A stretch of DNA of 34,242 nucleotides from assembly GCF_025463795.1 (NCBI RefSeq), contig NZ_JAODBE010000139.1:1-34242 (forward strand). Reading direction: 5' to 3'. Source of the stretch: Amnibacterium sp. GTDB lineage: Bacteria; Actinomycetota; Actinomycetes; Actinomycetales; Microbacteriaceae. Numbering within the stretch: the first letter of the stretch is position 1; the number at the start of each line of letters is the position of its first letter. A program made the translations under genes and the position numbers. Of this stretch, positions 18,398 through 26,586 are shown piece by piece. The notes under the pieces are model-generated. The model did no database searches and was not told the DNA's origin. It saw only the letters and a list, made by a program, of their open reading frames with translations.

Positions 18398-19575
18398 CGG
18401 TGCCGGCCCTCGCCGCGGACGTCGCGATCCTGCGAGCGCCGCTCGGAACGGTTCTGCGGCGGGCGGTAGTCGGTGGGCAAGCGGGTCTCGGCGGCCTCGC
18501 CGCCGTGCTCCATCCGCTCCGGGCGCCGCGCGGCCGCGGCCGCCTGCCGCTCCGCGTCGAAACGCGTGTACGCGTCGACGATGCGGCCGACCAGCGAGTG
18601 CCGTACGACGTCCTCGCTCGTGAGCATCGCGAAGTGGATGTCGTCGATGTTCCGCAGCACGCGGGTGGCCGTGTTGAGGCCCGAGACGCCGTTGGGCAGG
18701 TCGATCTGCGTGATGTCGCCGGTCACGACCATCCTCGAGCCGAAGCCGAGACGGGTGAGGAACATCTTCATCTGCTCGGGCGTGGTGTTCTGCGCCTCGT
18801 CGAGCACGACGAAGGAGTCGTTCAGCGTGCGGCCGCGCATGTAGGCGAGCGGTGCGACCTCGATCGTCGACGACGCCATCAGCTTCGGGACGAGCTCCGG
18901 ATCCATCATCTCGTTGAGCGCGTCGTAGAGCGGGCGGAGGTACGGGTCGATCTTGTCGGTGAGCGTGCCCGGCAGGTAGCCCAGCCGCTCCCCGGCCTCG
19001 ACTGCGGGCCGCGTGAGGATGATCCGGTTGACCTCCTTGCGCTGGAGCGCCTGCACGGCCTTCGCCATCGCCAGGTAGGTCTTGCCGGTTCCGGCGGGCC
19101 CGATGCCGAACGTGATGGTGTTGACGTCGATCGCCTCGACGTACGACCGCTGACCGAGGGTCTTCGCACGGATGCTCTTGCCGCGCGCCGTGAGGATCGC
19201 CTGGCCCAGCAGCTCGGCGGGCGACGAGCTCTGGTCGTCGGCGAGGATGTGCGCGCTCGAGCTCACGTCGACGGGCCCGAGCTCCTGGCCGTTCCGGACC
19301 ATCTGCAGGAGCTCCTGGATCAGGCGCTCCGCGGCCTGCACCTGCGCCGGCTCGCCGACCAGCGTGATCTCGTTGCCGCGGACGAGCACCTCGATGAGCG
19401 GGAACTGCTTCTCGATCTGGCTGAGGAGCCGATCCTGAGGGCCGAGGAGGCGGACCATGGCGATCCCGTCGACCTCCATCGTGCGCGTCTCCGCGCCCGC
19501 GGCCGGGTACCGGCGGGCGACGGCGCTCGCGCTGCGGCGCCCGGTCGTGCGGTAACCCTCGTCGGCGTCCGTCAC
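18394..19575 (-). CDS. phoH: PhoH-family ATPase
   Basis: PhoH-like P-loop ATPase of the YbeZ group, which acts with YbeY in rRNA processing. The 393 residues have an N-terminal KH-like region, then Walker A GPAGTGKT (159-166), the conserved [35 protein letters not shown] carrying Walker B, and [12 protein letters not shown]. The C-terminus is a charged, disordered tail rich in R, E and Q. The start is a GTG at 19575 that overlaps the HIT gene stop as GTGA. The N-terminal extension of about 30 residues before TMEVDG is low complexity, so a start further in cannot be excluded. Confidence 0.94.
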   Translation of the reverse strand: MTDADEGYRTTGRRSASAVARRYPAAGAETRTMEVDGIAMVRLLGPQDRLLSQIEKQFPLIEVLVRGNEITLVGEPAQVQAAERLIQELLQMVRNGQELGPVDVSSSAHILADDQSSSPAELLGQAILTARGKSIRAKTLGQRSYVEAIDVNTITFGIGPAGTGKTYLAMAKAVQALQRKEVNRIILTRPAVEAGERLGYLPGTLTDKIDPYLRPLYDALNEMMDPELVPKLMASSTIEVAPLAYMRGRTLNDSFVVLDEAQNTTPEQMKMFLTRLGFGSRMVVTGDITQIDLPNGVSGLNTATRVLRNIDDIHFAMLTSEDVVRHSLVGRIVDAYTRFDAERQAAAAARRPERMEHGGEAAETRLPTDYRPPQNRSERRSQDRDVRGEGRHR

Positions 19576-19970
19576 GCGTCCCTTCCCTCGCCGGGCATCC
19601 CGGCGGTCATCGAGTCCTCGTCCAGCGACCCGTCGCCTCCGGCGAGCACATGCGCGTGGACGTGGAAGACGGTCTGCCCCGCGGCCAGCCCGGTGTTGAA
19701 GATGAGGCGGAACGACTCCTGCCCGGCCTGTGCGGCGGCGGTCCTCGCGACCTCCACCATGTTCGCGAGGAGCCGCGGATCCCCTGCGGCGAGCTCTGTG
19801 ACGTCCCGGTAGCGGTCCGTCTTCGTGATGACGAGCAGGTGCACCGGCGCCTTCGGAGCGATGTCCTTGAGAACGAAGACGTCGTCGGTCTGCAGCAGGA
19901 TCTCCCCCGGGATCTCCCCACGCAGGATGCGCGTGAAGACCGAGGGTTCGGTGCTCGCGCGCTCAGTCAT
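19572..19970 (-). CDS. HIT-family hydrolase
   Basis: Histidine-triad nucleotide hydrolase or transferase, 132 residues. The catalytic triad is FHVHAHVLAGG (HxHxH). The N-terminus SVFTRILRGEIPGEILLQTDDVFVLKDIAP is typical of the bacterial HinT group. I chose the ATG at 19970 because TAGAAT sits eight bases upstream; an in-frame start at 19994 would cover that box. It heads the five-gene operon through era. The palindromic element of the inserted cassette begins 57 bases upstream of its start. Confidence 0.92.
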   Translation of the reverse strand: MTERASTEPSVFTRILRGEIPGEILLQTDDVFVLKDIAPKAPVHLLVITKTDRYRDVTELAAGDPRLLANMVEVARTAAAQAGQESFRLIFNTGLAAGQTVFHVHAHVLAGGDGSLDEDSMTAGMPGEGRDA

Positions 19971-19978
19971 GGCGTCCC

Positions 19979-19984
19979 ATTCTA
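19979..19984 (-). promoter_or_regulatory. -10 box TAGAAT for the leaderless HIT-phoH-ybeY-corC-era operon
   Basis: TAGAAT is a near-perfect -10, placed eight bases before the ATG at 19970. No Shine-Dalgarno is present. No -35 is convincing. The palindromic element begins about 43 bases further upstream. Confidence 0.55.
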
Positions 19985-20026
19985 CCGGCGGCACGGCTCG
20001 GGCCGGGGTGGATGCCTCTCCCCTCC

Positions 20027-20085
20027 GTGGCTTGCCGCTTTCGCTCCCTTCAGGCGCCTCGAAGGGTGCGAAAGCGGCACGTCAC
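20027..20085. repeat. 59-bp palindromic element, left copy flanking the nuclease gene
   Basis: Arms TGCCGCTTTCGCTCCCTTC (20033-20051) and its near-complement at 20061-20079 match at 18 of 19 positions around a 9-base loop. GTG and CAC at the outer ends extend the symmetry. It shares about 49 of 59 bases with 21150-21208 in the same orientation. It sits between two divergent genes, so it is not in a normal terminator position. The layout resembles REP elements. Confidence 0.85.
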
Positions 20086-20136
20086 TCCTGGGCGGCGAGC
20101 GTGGGCGTGTCGACAGGTGCACGATCACGCACGACG

Positions 20137-20173
20137 CGCTCCTCCCCAGGCGCGGATCCACGGCCGAGGAGCG
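20137..20173. repeat. Inverted repeat in the leader region of the nuclease gene
   Basis: CGCTCCTC (20137-20144) pairs with GAGGAGCG (20166-20173) across a 21-base loop. It lies between the left palindrome and the nuclease start. Downstream, CACCCT (20215-20220) ends six bases before the ATG. The repeat may be an operator or an internal end of the cassette. Confidence 0.35.
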
Positions 20174-20226
20174 TGTCGCCGACGCTGGCGACCACGACGA
20201 CGGCGGCTCCCGATCACCCTGCCGGC

Positions 20227-21132
20227 ATGCCCACGCCGCTCACGCCCCTGCCGCCCACCCTCGAGGCCACACCCTTCTCGATCGCCGAGGCGCAGGCGGC
20301 CGGCATCGGCAGGAAGCGGCTCGCGAGGATGGACCTGACCCGCCCGTTCGCCGGGGTGCGCACGACCATCGCGCCCGAGGACACGCGCGGTCGCTGCTCG
20401 GCCTATCGACCGAAGATGGCGGACGGCGAGTTCTTCAGCCACGTCACCGCTGCGGTGCTGCACGGGATGTGGCTGCCCCTCGAGCTCGAGACGCGAGGCA
20501 CGCTCGACGTGTCCGTCGTCCGTCCCGCTCGCGCCCCGCGGGATCGAGGCGTCATCGGCCACCATCTCGTGCGCCGGCCCCGGCTCGTCGTGTCGCGGGA
20601 GGGGTTCCGTCTGGCCGATCCGGTCGAGACCTGGTGCCAGCTCGCCACCCTGCTCCACCCGCGCGAGCTGATCGTGGCCGGCGAGAGCCTGCTCGCGCGT
20701 GGACGCCCGCGCGTGGACGAGATGCGGGCCAGGTTGCTGGACGCGGCGTCGGATCAGGACCGACCGTTCACTCGTCGGCTGCACACGGCGGCTCCGGCTC
20801 TGCGGCCGGGGTCGCGCTCCCCCGGCGAGACGCTGCTCCGGCTGCTCCTCGTCGATGCCGGCCTTCCCGAGCCCGAGATCAACGCGGCCGTGACGGACGC
20901 GTCGGGCCGGTTCCTCGGGGAAGGCGATCTGGTGTTCCGGAGCCGGCGGGTCGTCGTCGAGTACGAGGGCGACTACCACCGGATCGACAAGCGCCAGTGG
21001 CGCAAGGACGTCCTGCGCTACGAGCGCATGCAGGACGCCGGCTACCGGGTAGTCCGCGTGACGGTGGAGGACCTGCGCGACCGACCCGCGGAGACCGTCG
21101 CCCGGGTCCGCGCCGCCCTCGCCTCCCGTTGA
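20227..21132 (+). CDS. DUF559/Vsr-like endonuclease-domain protein with AbiEi-like N-terminus
   Basis: A 301-residue protein. The N-terminus has a winged-helix-like start region as in AbiEi-type proteins (FSIAEAQAAGIGRKRLARMDLTRPFAGVR, about 15-45). The C-terminus is a PD-(D/E)xK-type nuclease fold: E201 in SPGETLLRLLL, D234 in GEGDLVF, E245 in VVVEYEGDYH, then RKDVLRYERMQDAGYRVVRVTVEDL. The ATG at 20227 follows CACCCT and six bases, the leaderless layout seen elsewhere. It is the only plus-strand gene between 13,191 and 24,214. It is bracketed by two related 59-bp palindromes and interrupts a conserved cluster, so it looks like a mobile or domesticated unit. Activity on DNA is inferred. Confidence 0.85.
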   Translation: MPTPLTPLPPTLEATPFSIAEAQAAGIGRKRLARMDLTRPFAGVRTTIAPEDTRGRCSAYRPKMADGEFFSHVTAAVLHGMWLPLELETRGTLDVSVVRPARAPRDRGVIGHHLVRRPRLVVSREGFRLADPVETWCQLATLLHPRELIVAGESLLARGRPRVDEMRARLLDAASDQDRPFTRRLHTAAPALRPGSRSPGETLLRLLLVDAGLPEPEINAAVTDASGRFLGEGDLVFRSRRVVVEYEGDYHRIDKRQWRKDVLRYERMQDAGYRVVRVTVEDLRDRPAETVARVRAALASR

Positions 21133-21149
21133 CCGACGCCACCTTCCGC

Positions 21150-21208
21150 GTGGGTTGCCACTTCTGCACCCTTCAGCGCCCGCGAAGGGTGCGAAAGCGG
21201 CAAGTCAC
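21150..21208. repeat. 59-bp palindromic element, right copy flanking the nuclease gene
   Basis: Arms at 21155-21174 and 21184-21203 match at 17 of 20 positions. The right arm, GAAGGGTGCGAAAGCGGCA, is identical to that of the left copy. It begins 18 bases after the nuclease stop and ends 19 bases before the end of rsmE. GGCGAG follows both copies a few bases on, so the repeat may be longer than 59 bp. Confidence 0.85.
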
Positions 21209-21226
21209 GGAAGGGGGCGAGACCCG

Positions 21227-21961
21227 TCAGGGCCACAGGTCCAGCACGATCGCGAGGGCCGCCAGGGCCGCGGGGCCCGCTGTCGAGGTGCGCAGCACGG
21301 TGGGGCCCATGCGTGCGGCCGTCGCGCCCGCCGCGGTCAGCCGCTCGAGCTCCTCCGGTGCGATGCCGCCCTCCGGGCCGACCACGAGCACCAGCTCCTC
21401 GGTGGCCGTCGGCACCGCGTCGACGAGCCGCAGGTCCGCGTCCGGATCGAGGACCACCATCGGAACCCGCGCCGCGAGCGCGACGACCTCGGCCGTCGAC
21501 ATGAGCGGCAGCCCCGCCGCCGCCCAGGGGCGCATCGCCTGCTTGCTCGCCTCACGGACGATGCCCGCCCAGCGGGCGGATCCCGTCTCGGCCTTGCGTC
21601 CCTCCCAGCGCGTGACGCTCCGGGCCGCCTGCCAGGGCGCGACGGCGGCGACCCCGAGCTCGGTCGCGGCCTGCACCGCGAGCTCGTCGCGACCGCCCTT
21701 CGCGAGCGCCTGCACGAGGGTGATCCGGGGACGCGGCTCAGCCGTCTCGACGAGGTCCACGACCTCGAGCTCGACGGTGTCCTTCGAGACGACGGTCGCC
21801 ACGGCGCTGGCGACGCGCCCCGAGCCGTCGCCCACCGTGGTCCGTTCACCGGCACGCATCCGCGCAACGAGGGCCGCGTGGCGCCCCTCGTCGCCCGCGA
21901 GCACCAGGCGGTCGCCGACCTCGGCGCCGGTCACCTGATCGCTGAGGTAGAAGTGGGCCAC
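21227..21961 (-). CDS. rsmE: 16S rRNA (uracil1498-N3)-methyltransferase
   Basis: SPOUT methyltransferase that modifies U1498 of 16S rRNA using SAM. The 244 residues include the N-terminal PUA-like part (HFYLSDQ...GDEGRHAALVARMRAGE), then QALAKGGRDELAVQAATELGV and SVTRWEG with RWAGIVREASKQAMR. The SAM knot is VLVVGPEGGIAPEELERL with MGPTVLRTSTAGPAAL. The start is a GTG at 21961, seven bases after dnaJ. It is the last gene of the hrcA-dnaJ-rsmE unit. The inserted cassette follows directly. Confidence 0.95.
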   Translation of the reverse strand: MAHFYLSDQVTGAEVGDRLVLAGDEGRHAALVARMRAGERTTVGDGSGRVASAVATVVSKDTVELEVVDLVETAEPRPRITLVQALAKGGRDELAVQAATELGVAAVAPWQAARSVTRWEGRKAETGSARWAGIVREASKQAMRPWAAAGLPLMSTAEVVALAARVPMVVLDPDADLRLVDAVPTATEELVLVVGPEGGIAPEELERLTAAGATAARMGPTVLRTSTAGPAALAALAIVLDLWP

Positions 21962-21968
21962 CGGCGGC

Positions 21969-23060
21969 TCAGACGCCGAGGAACCGGTCGCGCAGCTTGG
22001 TGAAGAGCCCCTGCTGGAAATGCGCGAACTGCGGCGCCTTCGGCTTGCGGTGCCCGGCGAACTGCCGGATCAGGTCCCGCTCCTTGCCGTCGAGCTTCGT
22101 GGGCGTGACCACCTGGATGCCGATGCGGAGGTCGCCCCGACCCGAGCCGCGCAGCCGGGTGATGCCGCGCGCCGGGATCGTGAGCACCTCGGCGCTCTGC
22201 ACGCCGGGGCGGATCTCGACGTCGACGGGGCCGTCGAGCGACTCGAGCGTCGCGGTGGTCCCGAGGATCGCGTCCGACATCTGCACCTCGAGCGTCGCCA
22301 GCAGGTCGTCGCCCGCCCGGCTGAAGGTCTCGTGGTGGCGCACCTTGACCTCGAGGTAGAGGTCGCCGTTCGGTCCGCCCGCCGGACCGACCTCGCCCAT
22401 GCCGGCGAGCTGCAGCCGGAGTCCCGTCTCGACACCGGCGGGGATGTCGACCGGGATCGTGGTGCGGGCGCGCACGCGCCCCTGCCCGGCGCAGTTGACG
22501 CAGGGATGCGGGATGACGGTGCCGAACCCGCGGCAGACCGTGCACGGGGTGGAGGTCATGACGTTACCGAGCAGCGAGCGCACGGCGCGCTGGATCTGCC
22601 CGGTGCCGTGGCAGATGTCGCAGGTCGCGAGCGTCGTGCCGGGCTGGGTGCAGGCTCCGCCGCACACGTCGCAGAGGACGGCCGTGTCGATCTCGAGGTC
22701 CCGGTGGGTGCCGAAGACGACGTCCTCGAGGTCGACCTCGACGCGCAGCAGCGCGTCCTGCCCGCGCTCCTGCCGCGACTTCGGGCCGGTACGGCCGCCC
22801 TGACCGAAGAACGTCTCGAAGATGTCGCCGAACCCGAAGCCGCCGGCCTGGCCACCCTGGCCCCCCATGTCGTACTCCTGGCGCTGACGCGGATCCGAGA
22901 GCACGTCGTACGCGTGGGTCACGTCCTTGAAGCGCTCCGAAGCGTCGGGACCCGGGTTGACGTCGGGGTGCAGCTGCCGGGCCAGGCGGCGGTAGGCGCG
23001 CTTGATCTCCTCGGCCGAGGCGTCGCGCGCGACACCCAGTACTTCGTAGTGGTCAGCCAC
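21969..23060 (-). CDS. dnaJ: Chaperone DnaJ (DnaJ2 type)
   Basis: Hsp70 co-chaperone that stimulates DnaK. The 363 residues have the J-domain (1-65, HPD at 31-33) and a short Gly/Phe region ([21 protein letters not shown]). The zinc domain has four CxxCxGxG-type repeats ([32 protein letters not shown]). The C-terminal substrate domains follow. The first zinc repeat has an alanine where a glycine is usual. The start is a GTG at 23060. It lies 63 bases after hrcA on the same strand, so HrcA and the CIRCE site at the hrcA promoter probably control it. Confidence 0.96.
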   Translation of the reverse strand: MADHYEVLGVARDASAEEIKRAYRRLARQLHPDVNPGPDASERFKDVTHAYDVLSDPRQRQEYDMGGQGGQAGGFGFGDIFETFFGQGGRTGPKSRQERGQDALLRVEVDLEDVVFGTHRDLEIDTAVLCDVCGGACTQPGTTLATCDICHGTGQIQRAVRSLLGNVMTSTPCTVCRGFGTVIPHPCVNCAGQGRVRARTTIPVDIPAGVETGLRLQLAGMGEVGPAGGPNGDLYLEVKVRHHETFSRAGDDLLATLEVQMSDAILGTTATLESLDGPVDVEIRPGVQSAEVLTIPARGITRLRGSGRGDLRIGIQVVTPTKLDGKERDLIRQFAGHRKPKAPQFAHFQQGLFTKLRDRFLGV

Positions 23061-23123
23061 AGTGGCCCTTCCGATGCCGCGGCGAGCGGTGGTCGTTCGT
23101 GTCCGGTCCGCGACCGGACGTGG

Positions 23124-24170
23124 TCAGTCGTCCCCGAGGAGCTTCGAGAGGTACCGGGCGACGGCGCGGACGGCGGCGATGTTGCCGGAGTAGTCCATTC
23201 TCGTCGGCCCGAGCACCCCGATGTGCCCGAGAGCGCCGGCGGGCGATCGGTACCCGCCCGCGAGGATCGACGCCTCACCGAGCCCGAGGGACGCGTTCTC
23301 GCGACCGATCGACACGGAGACGCCGCGGCTGTCGAGCTCCATCTCGCTGAACAGGCGCAGCAGCACCACCTGCTCCTCGATCGCTTCGAGCACCGGCAGG
23401 ATGCTGCCGGGGAAGTCCTTCTCGGTGCGCGCGAGGTTCGCGGCGCCCGCCATCACCAGGCGGTCCTGGCGCCGGTCGTCGACCTGCGCGCCGATCACGT
23501 CGGTGACCCGCTCCAGCACGGCCCGGCTCCCCACCGGCACCGTCTCGCCCAGGTCGGCGAGCAGGGGCGGCGTCTCCGCGAGCAGCTTGCCGACGAGCAG
23601 GGTGTTGAGCCGGGCTCGCAGGTCCGCGAGCGACTCGTCGTCCAGCGGCGCGGCCTCGTGCGGTGCGGCCTCGTGCGGCACCTCGACGGTGCGCTGGTCG
23701 ACGTGCCCGTTGTCGGTGATCAGCACCACCAGCAGGCGCGTCGACGACAGGGTGACCAGCTCGACGTGCCGCACCCGCGAGCGCGGCAGCATCGGCACCT
23801 GCACGAGCGCGACCTGGTTCGTCAGCTGCGAGAGCATCCGCACCGTGCGGCCGAGCACGTCGTCGAGGTCCGCGCCCTCTCCGAGGAACGTCTGGATGGC
23901 GTGCCGCTGCGCGGGCGTCATCGGGCGGATCTCGGCGAGGTGGTCGACGAACATCCGGTAGCCCTTGTCGGTCGGGATGCGGCCCGACGACGTGTGCGGC
24001 GCCGCGATGAGGCCGTCCTCCTCGAGGGCGGCCATGTCGTTGCGGATGGTGGCTGCGGACACCCCGAAGCCGTAGCGGTCGACGATGGACTTGGAACCGA
24101 CGGGCTCCCGCGACTCCACGTAGTCCTGCACGATGACGCGGAGCACCTCGAGCCCACGTTCCGAGACCAT
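23124..24170 (-). CDS. hrcA: Heat-inducible repressor HrcA
   Basis: Represses heat-shock genes by binding CIRCE. The 348 residues show the winged-helix N-terminus (SERGLEVLRVIVQDYVESREPVGSKSIVDRYGFGVSAATIRNDMAALEEDGLIAAPHTSSGRIPTDKGYRMFVDHL) and the later dimer domain with GPTRMDYSGNIAAVRAVARYLSKLL at the end. A five-residue tandem HEAAPHEAAP is encoded by a 15-bp DNA duplication at 23650-23679. The ATG at 24170 has GAGG upstream. A CIRCE-like site overlaps its own promoter, so it is autoregulated and co-transcribed with dnaJ and rsmE. Confidence 0.96.
   Translation of the reverse strand: MVSERGLEVLRVIVQDYVESREPVGSKSIVDRYGFGVSAATIRNDMAALEEDGLIAAPHTSSGRIPTDKGYRMFVDHLAEIRPMTPAQRHAIQTFLGEGADLDDVLGRTVRMLSQLTNQVALVQVPMLPRSRVRHVELVTLSSTRLLVVLITDNGHVDQRTVEVPHEAAPHEAAPLDDESLADLRARLNTLLVGKLLAETPPLLADLGETVPVGSRAVLERVTDVIGAQVDDRRQDRLVMAGAANLARTEKDFPGSILPVLEAIEEQVVLLRLFSEMELDSRGVSVSIGRENASLGLGEASILAGGYRSPAGALGHIGVLGPTRMDYSGNIAAVRAVARYLSKLLGDD
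23650..23679. repeat. 15-bp tandem duplication inside hrcA
   Basis: GCGGCCTCGTGCGGT and its next copy encode the HEAAP pair in HrcA (the last base differs). The unit keeps the reading frame. Confidence 0.7.
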
Positions 24171-24187
24171 CCCGCCTCCTCACGCTG

Positions 24188-24219
24188 CTGGCACTCGACT
24201 CGTCCGACTGCTAATCCTA
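24188..24219 (-). promoter_or_regulatory. CIRCE operator with overlapping -10 at the hrcA promoter
   Basis: On the minus strand, TTAGCAGTC, nine bases, then GAGTGCCAG. Against the CIRCE consensus TTAGCACTC-N9-GAGTGCTAA the arms match 8 of 9 and 7 of 9. TAGGAT (24219-24214) is the -10 and ends where the operator begins. HrcA binding here would shut off hrcA, dnaJ and probably rsmE at normal temperature. Confidence 0.85.
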
Positions 24220-24384
24220 CCGCCCAGGGTGCCGGAAACGCAGGGCGCGCCGCCGACGGGAATGCTGGCCTTCCACATCGACCTGTTGATATCCTGTGCG
24301 AGAACCGACAACGAGGCGGTTCGGCGCGCCCATCAGGTCGCGCAACGGGCCGACGAGGACCGGAAGGGGTGCGAACCTCTCACG

Positions 24385-24858
24385 ATGACCGACCGAGACG
24401 GCGGTGCACGGCCGGCATACGGGGTCGCGCTCCCTTCCAGACCCCCCGCGGCGGGTGATGTCACCCCGGCGTTCGCGGTGCACCTCATCGGCGGGATCCT
24501 GGCGGTCGTCGGCCTGGCGGCGAACCTCGTGCCGCTGCTCGCCCTCGTGCCGTCCCTCGTCCTGTTCCTCGCGTCCCGCTCCGGGCCCGGGTGGCGCCGG
24601 GAGGAGGCCCGCGAGGCGCTGAACTTCCAGATCACCTGGGTCGCGGCGATGCTGCTGCTCCAGGGCGTGGCGCTCGCCGTCGCGCTGCTGCTCTCGGCGC
24701 GGGGGCTCCACTCGCTCGCGGTCGGCTTCTTCACCGTCTTCCTGATGATCCAGACGCTGGTCGCGTTCTTCGACCTCGTGGTGTCGATCCTCGCCGCCGT
24801 GCGGACGCGCCGCGGCGGCGGGTTCCACTACCCCCTCCGGCTCGACCTCGTGAAATGA
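24385..24858 (+). CDS. DUF4870-domain membrane protein (first of a tandem pair)
   Basis: A 157-residue protein with about four hydrophobic helices (AVHLIGGILAVVGLAANLVPLLALVPSLVLFLA, AAMLLLQGVALAVALLLSA, VGFFTVFLMIQTLVAFFDLVVSILAAV). The conserved REEAREALNFQITW fits DUF4870, and the end is FHYPLRLDLVK. The role is unknown. The ATG at 24385 is the first that fits the domain; the N-terminal 20 residues are Pro/Gly-rich. It lies 31 bases before a shorter paralogue with the same orientation. TATCCT at 24290-24295 may be its -10, which gives a leader of about 85 bases. It is divergent from hrcA. Confidence 0.8.
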   Translation: MTDRDGGARPAYGVALPSRPPAAGDVTPAFAVHLIGGILAVVGLAANLVPLLALVPSLVLFLASRSGPGWRREEAREALNFQITWVAAMLLLQGVALAVALLLSARGLHSLAVGFFTVFLMIQTLVAFFDLVVSILAAVRTRRGGGFHYPLRLDLVK

Positions 24859-24889
24859 CCCTTCCCATCCCGACCAAGGAGTGCCCGAA

Positions 24890-25285
24890 ATGACACAAGA
24901 CGTCCCCCCGGCCACCATCGCGCCGCAGCCGCTCAGCCAGAGCGACGAGCGGCTCTGGGCCACCCTCATCCATGTCGGCGGCATCCTCATCGGCTTCATC
25001 TCGCCGCTGATCGGCTACCTGGTGCTGAAGGACCGCAGCACGTTCGTGCGGGAGCACTCCCGCACGGCGCTGAACTTCCAGATCACCATGGCGATCGCGC
25101 AGCTCGCCAACATCGTGCTCGGCATCATCCTGGGCATCGTGACGTTCGGCCTCTGGCTGGTCGTCCAGTGGCTGATCTCGATCGCCATCTGGGTCGTCAC
25201 GGTGATCTTCTCGATCATCGCCGCCATCGCCGCGAACAAGGGCGAGATGTACAAGTACCCGCTCTCGATCCAGTTCATCAAGTAG
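24890..25285 (+). CDS. DUF4870-domain membrane protein (second of a tandem pair)
   Basis: A 131-residue relative of the previous gene. It has SQSDERLWATLIHVGGILIGFISPLIGYLVLKD, then REHSRTALNFQITMAIAQLANIVLGIILGIVTFGLWLVVQWLISIAIWVVTVIFSIIAAIAANKGEMYKYPLSIQFIK. The ALNFQIT core and the YPL...K ending are shared with its neighbour. The ATG at 24890 follows AAGGAG nine bases upstream, a strong ribosome-binding site. It is a small four-helix membrane protein of unknown function, probably translated from the same mRNA as the first. It converges on hemW. Confidence 0.85.
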   Translation: MTQDVPPATIAPQPLSQSDERLWATLIHVGGILIGFISPLIGYLVLKDRSTFVREHSRTALNFQITMAIAQLANIVLGIILGIVTFGLWLVVQWLISIAIWVVTVIFSIIAAIAANKGEMYKYPLSIQFIK

Positions 25286-25300
25286 CAGGGACGCCGACCG

Positions 25301-26527
25301 TCAGGCCGGCGTGAGGCGGCGGACGACGGCGTCCGCCAGCAGGCGCCCCGGCCGCGTGAGCACCACGCGGCCGGCGAGCGCCGCCCTCCCGTCGATGAGG
25401 CCGTCGGCGATCAGCCCGGCCACCTCACCGCGACCGGACGAGCCCAGGCGCGAGACCGGCATCCCGTCGGCGAGCCGCGACTCGAGCAGCACCCGCTCCA
25501 GGGCGCGCGACTCCTCGTCGAGAACCTCTCGTCCGGCGGCCGGCGAGAGGCCGGCGGCGATGCGGGAGCCGTACGCCGCCGGATGCTTGACGTTCCACCA
25601 GCGCACGCCGCCGACGTGGCTGTGGGCTCCGGGTCCGATCCCCCACCAGTCCTCGCCGGTCCAGTAGGCGAGGTTGTGGCGCGAGCGGTGGTCCGCAGAG
25701 GTCGCCCAGTTGCTCACCTCGTACCAGCGGTACCCGGCCGCCTCGAGGAGCTCGTCGGCGAGGTCGTACTGCTCGGCCTGCAGGTCGTCGTCCGGAGCGG
25801 GCAGGGCACCGGAGCGGATGCGGCGTGCGAGGGCGGTGCCGTCCTCGACGATCAGCGCGTACGCGGAGACGTGGTCGGGCCGCTCGGCGATCGCCGCCTC
25901 GAGGCTCGTCCGCCAGTCCGCGAGGCTCTCCCCCGGCGTGCCGTAGATCAGGTCGAGGCTGACCTGCAGGCCTGCCTCCCGCGCCCAGCGGACGACGAGC
26001 GGGATCCGCGCCGGATCGTGGGTGCGGTCGAGGGTGGCGAGCACGTGCGGCACCGCGGACTGCATGCCGAAGGAGACGCGGGTGAATCCCGCGCCCGCGA
26101 GCGCCGCCAGATCCGCCGCATCGACCGAGTCGGGGTTCGCCTCCGTGGTGACCTCGGCGCCGGCGGCGATGCCGACGGTGTCACGCACGGCTGCGAGCAT
26201 CGCGGCGAGGTCGGAGACCGGCAGCATCGTGGGCGTGCCGCCGCCGAAGAACACGGTGGAGGCGGGGCGGCGGGGCAGCCCCGCCGATGCGAGCACGCGG
26301 TCCGCGAGGTGCACCTCGGCGATCGCCTGCCCCGCGAAGTCCGTGCGCTTCGCCCCGCGCAGCTCGTCGCCCGTGTACGTGTTGAAGTCGCAGTACCCGC
26401 AGCGCACCCGGCAGAAGGGCACGTGCAGGTAGACGCCGAGCCGCCGCTCCTCGGCTCCCGCCACGACCGAGGCCGGCAGCAGGCCGTCGTCGGGCGCGGG
26501 GTCGGCGATCGGAAGTGCGGACGGCAT
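25301..26527 (-). CDS. hemW: Radical-SAM heme chaperone HemW
   Basis: Radical-SAM protein of the HemN/HemW family. It is thought to insert heme and is not the CPO itself. The 408 residues carry the 4Fe-4S motif CRVRCGYC (C39, C43, C46), VFFGGGTPTMLP, EANPDSVDAADL, and the HemW-type RHNLAYWTGEDWWGIGPGAHSHVGG. I chose the ATG at 26527, which follows CAGGAT and eight bases; another ATG is three codons upstream. It lies next to hrcA and lepA in a commonly conserved order. A HAD gene is divergent 59 bases away. Confidence 0.92.
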   Translation of the reverse strand: MPSALPIADPAPDDGLLPASVVAGAEERRLGVYLHVPFCRVRCGYCDFNTYTGDELRGAKRTDFAGQAIAEVHLADRVLASAGLPRRPASTVFFGGGTPTMLPVSDLAAMLAAVRDTVGIAAGAEVTTEANPDSVDAADLAALAGAGFTRVSFGMQSAVPHVLATLDRTHDPARIPLVVRWAREAGLQVSLDLIYGTPGESLADWRTSLEAAIAERPDHVSAYALIVEDGTALARRIRSGALPAPDDDLQAEQYDLADELLEAAGYRWYEVSNWATSADHRSRHNLAYWTGEDWWGIGPGAHSHVGGVRWWNVKHPAAYGSRIAAGLSPAAGREVLDEESRALERVLLESRLADGMPVSRLGSSGRGEVAGLIADGLIDGRAALAGRVVLTRPGRLLADAVVRRLTPA

Positions 26528-26586
26528 GACGCTCAATCCTGACGCGGATTTCGCGATCCGGTGCGCGGGCTGCGAGCCTCGACGGC

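Noticed and set aside
20012-20338. 108-codon plus-strand ORF over the left palindrome
   Set aside because: It is in a different frame from the nuclease gene, translates the palindrome, and is Arg/Pro-rich without support.
21150-21208. Right 59-bp palindrome as just a terminator for convergent genes
   Set aside because: A related copy in the same orientation lies upstream of the gene between divergent promoters, so a pure terminator role does not explain the pair.
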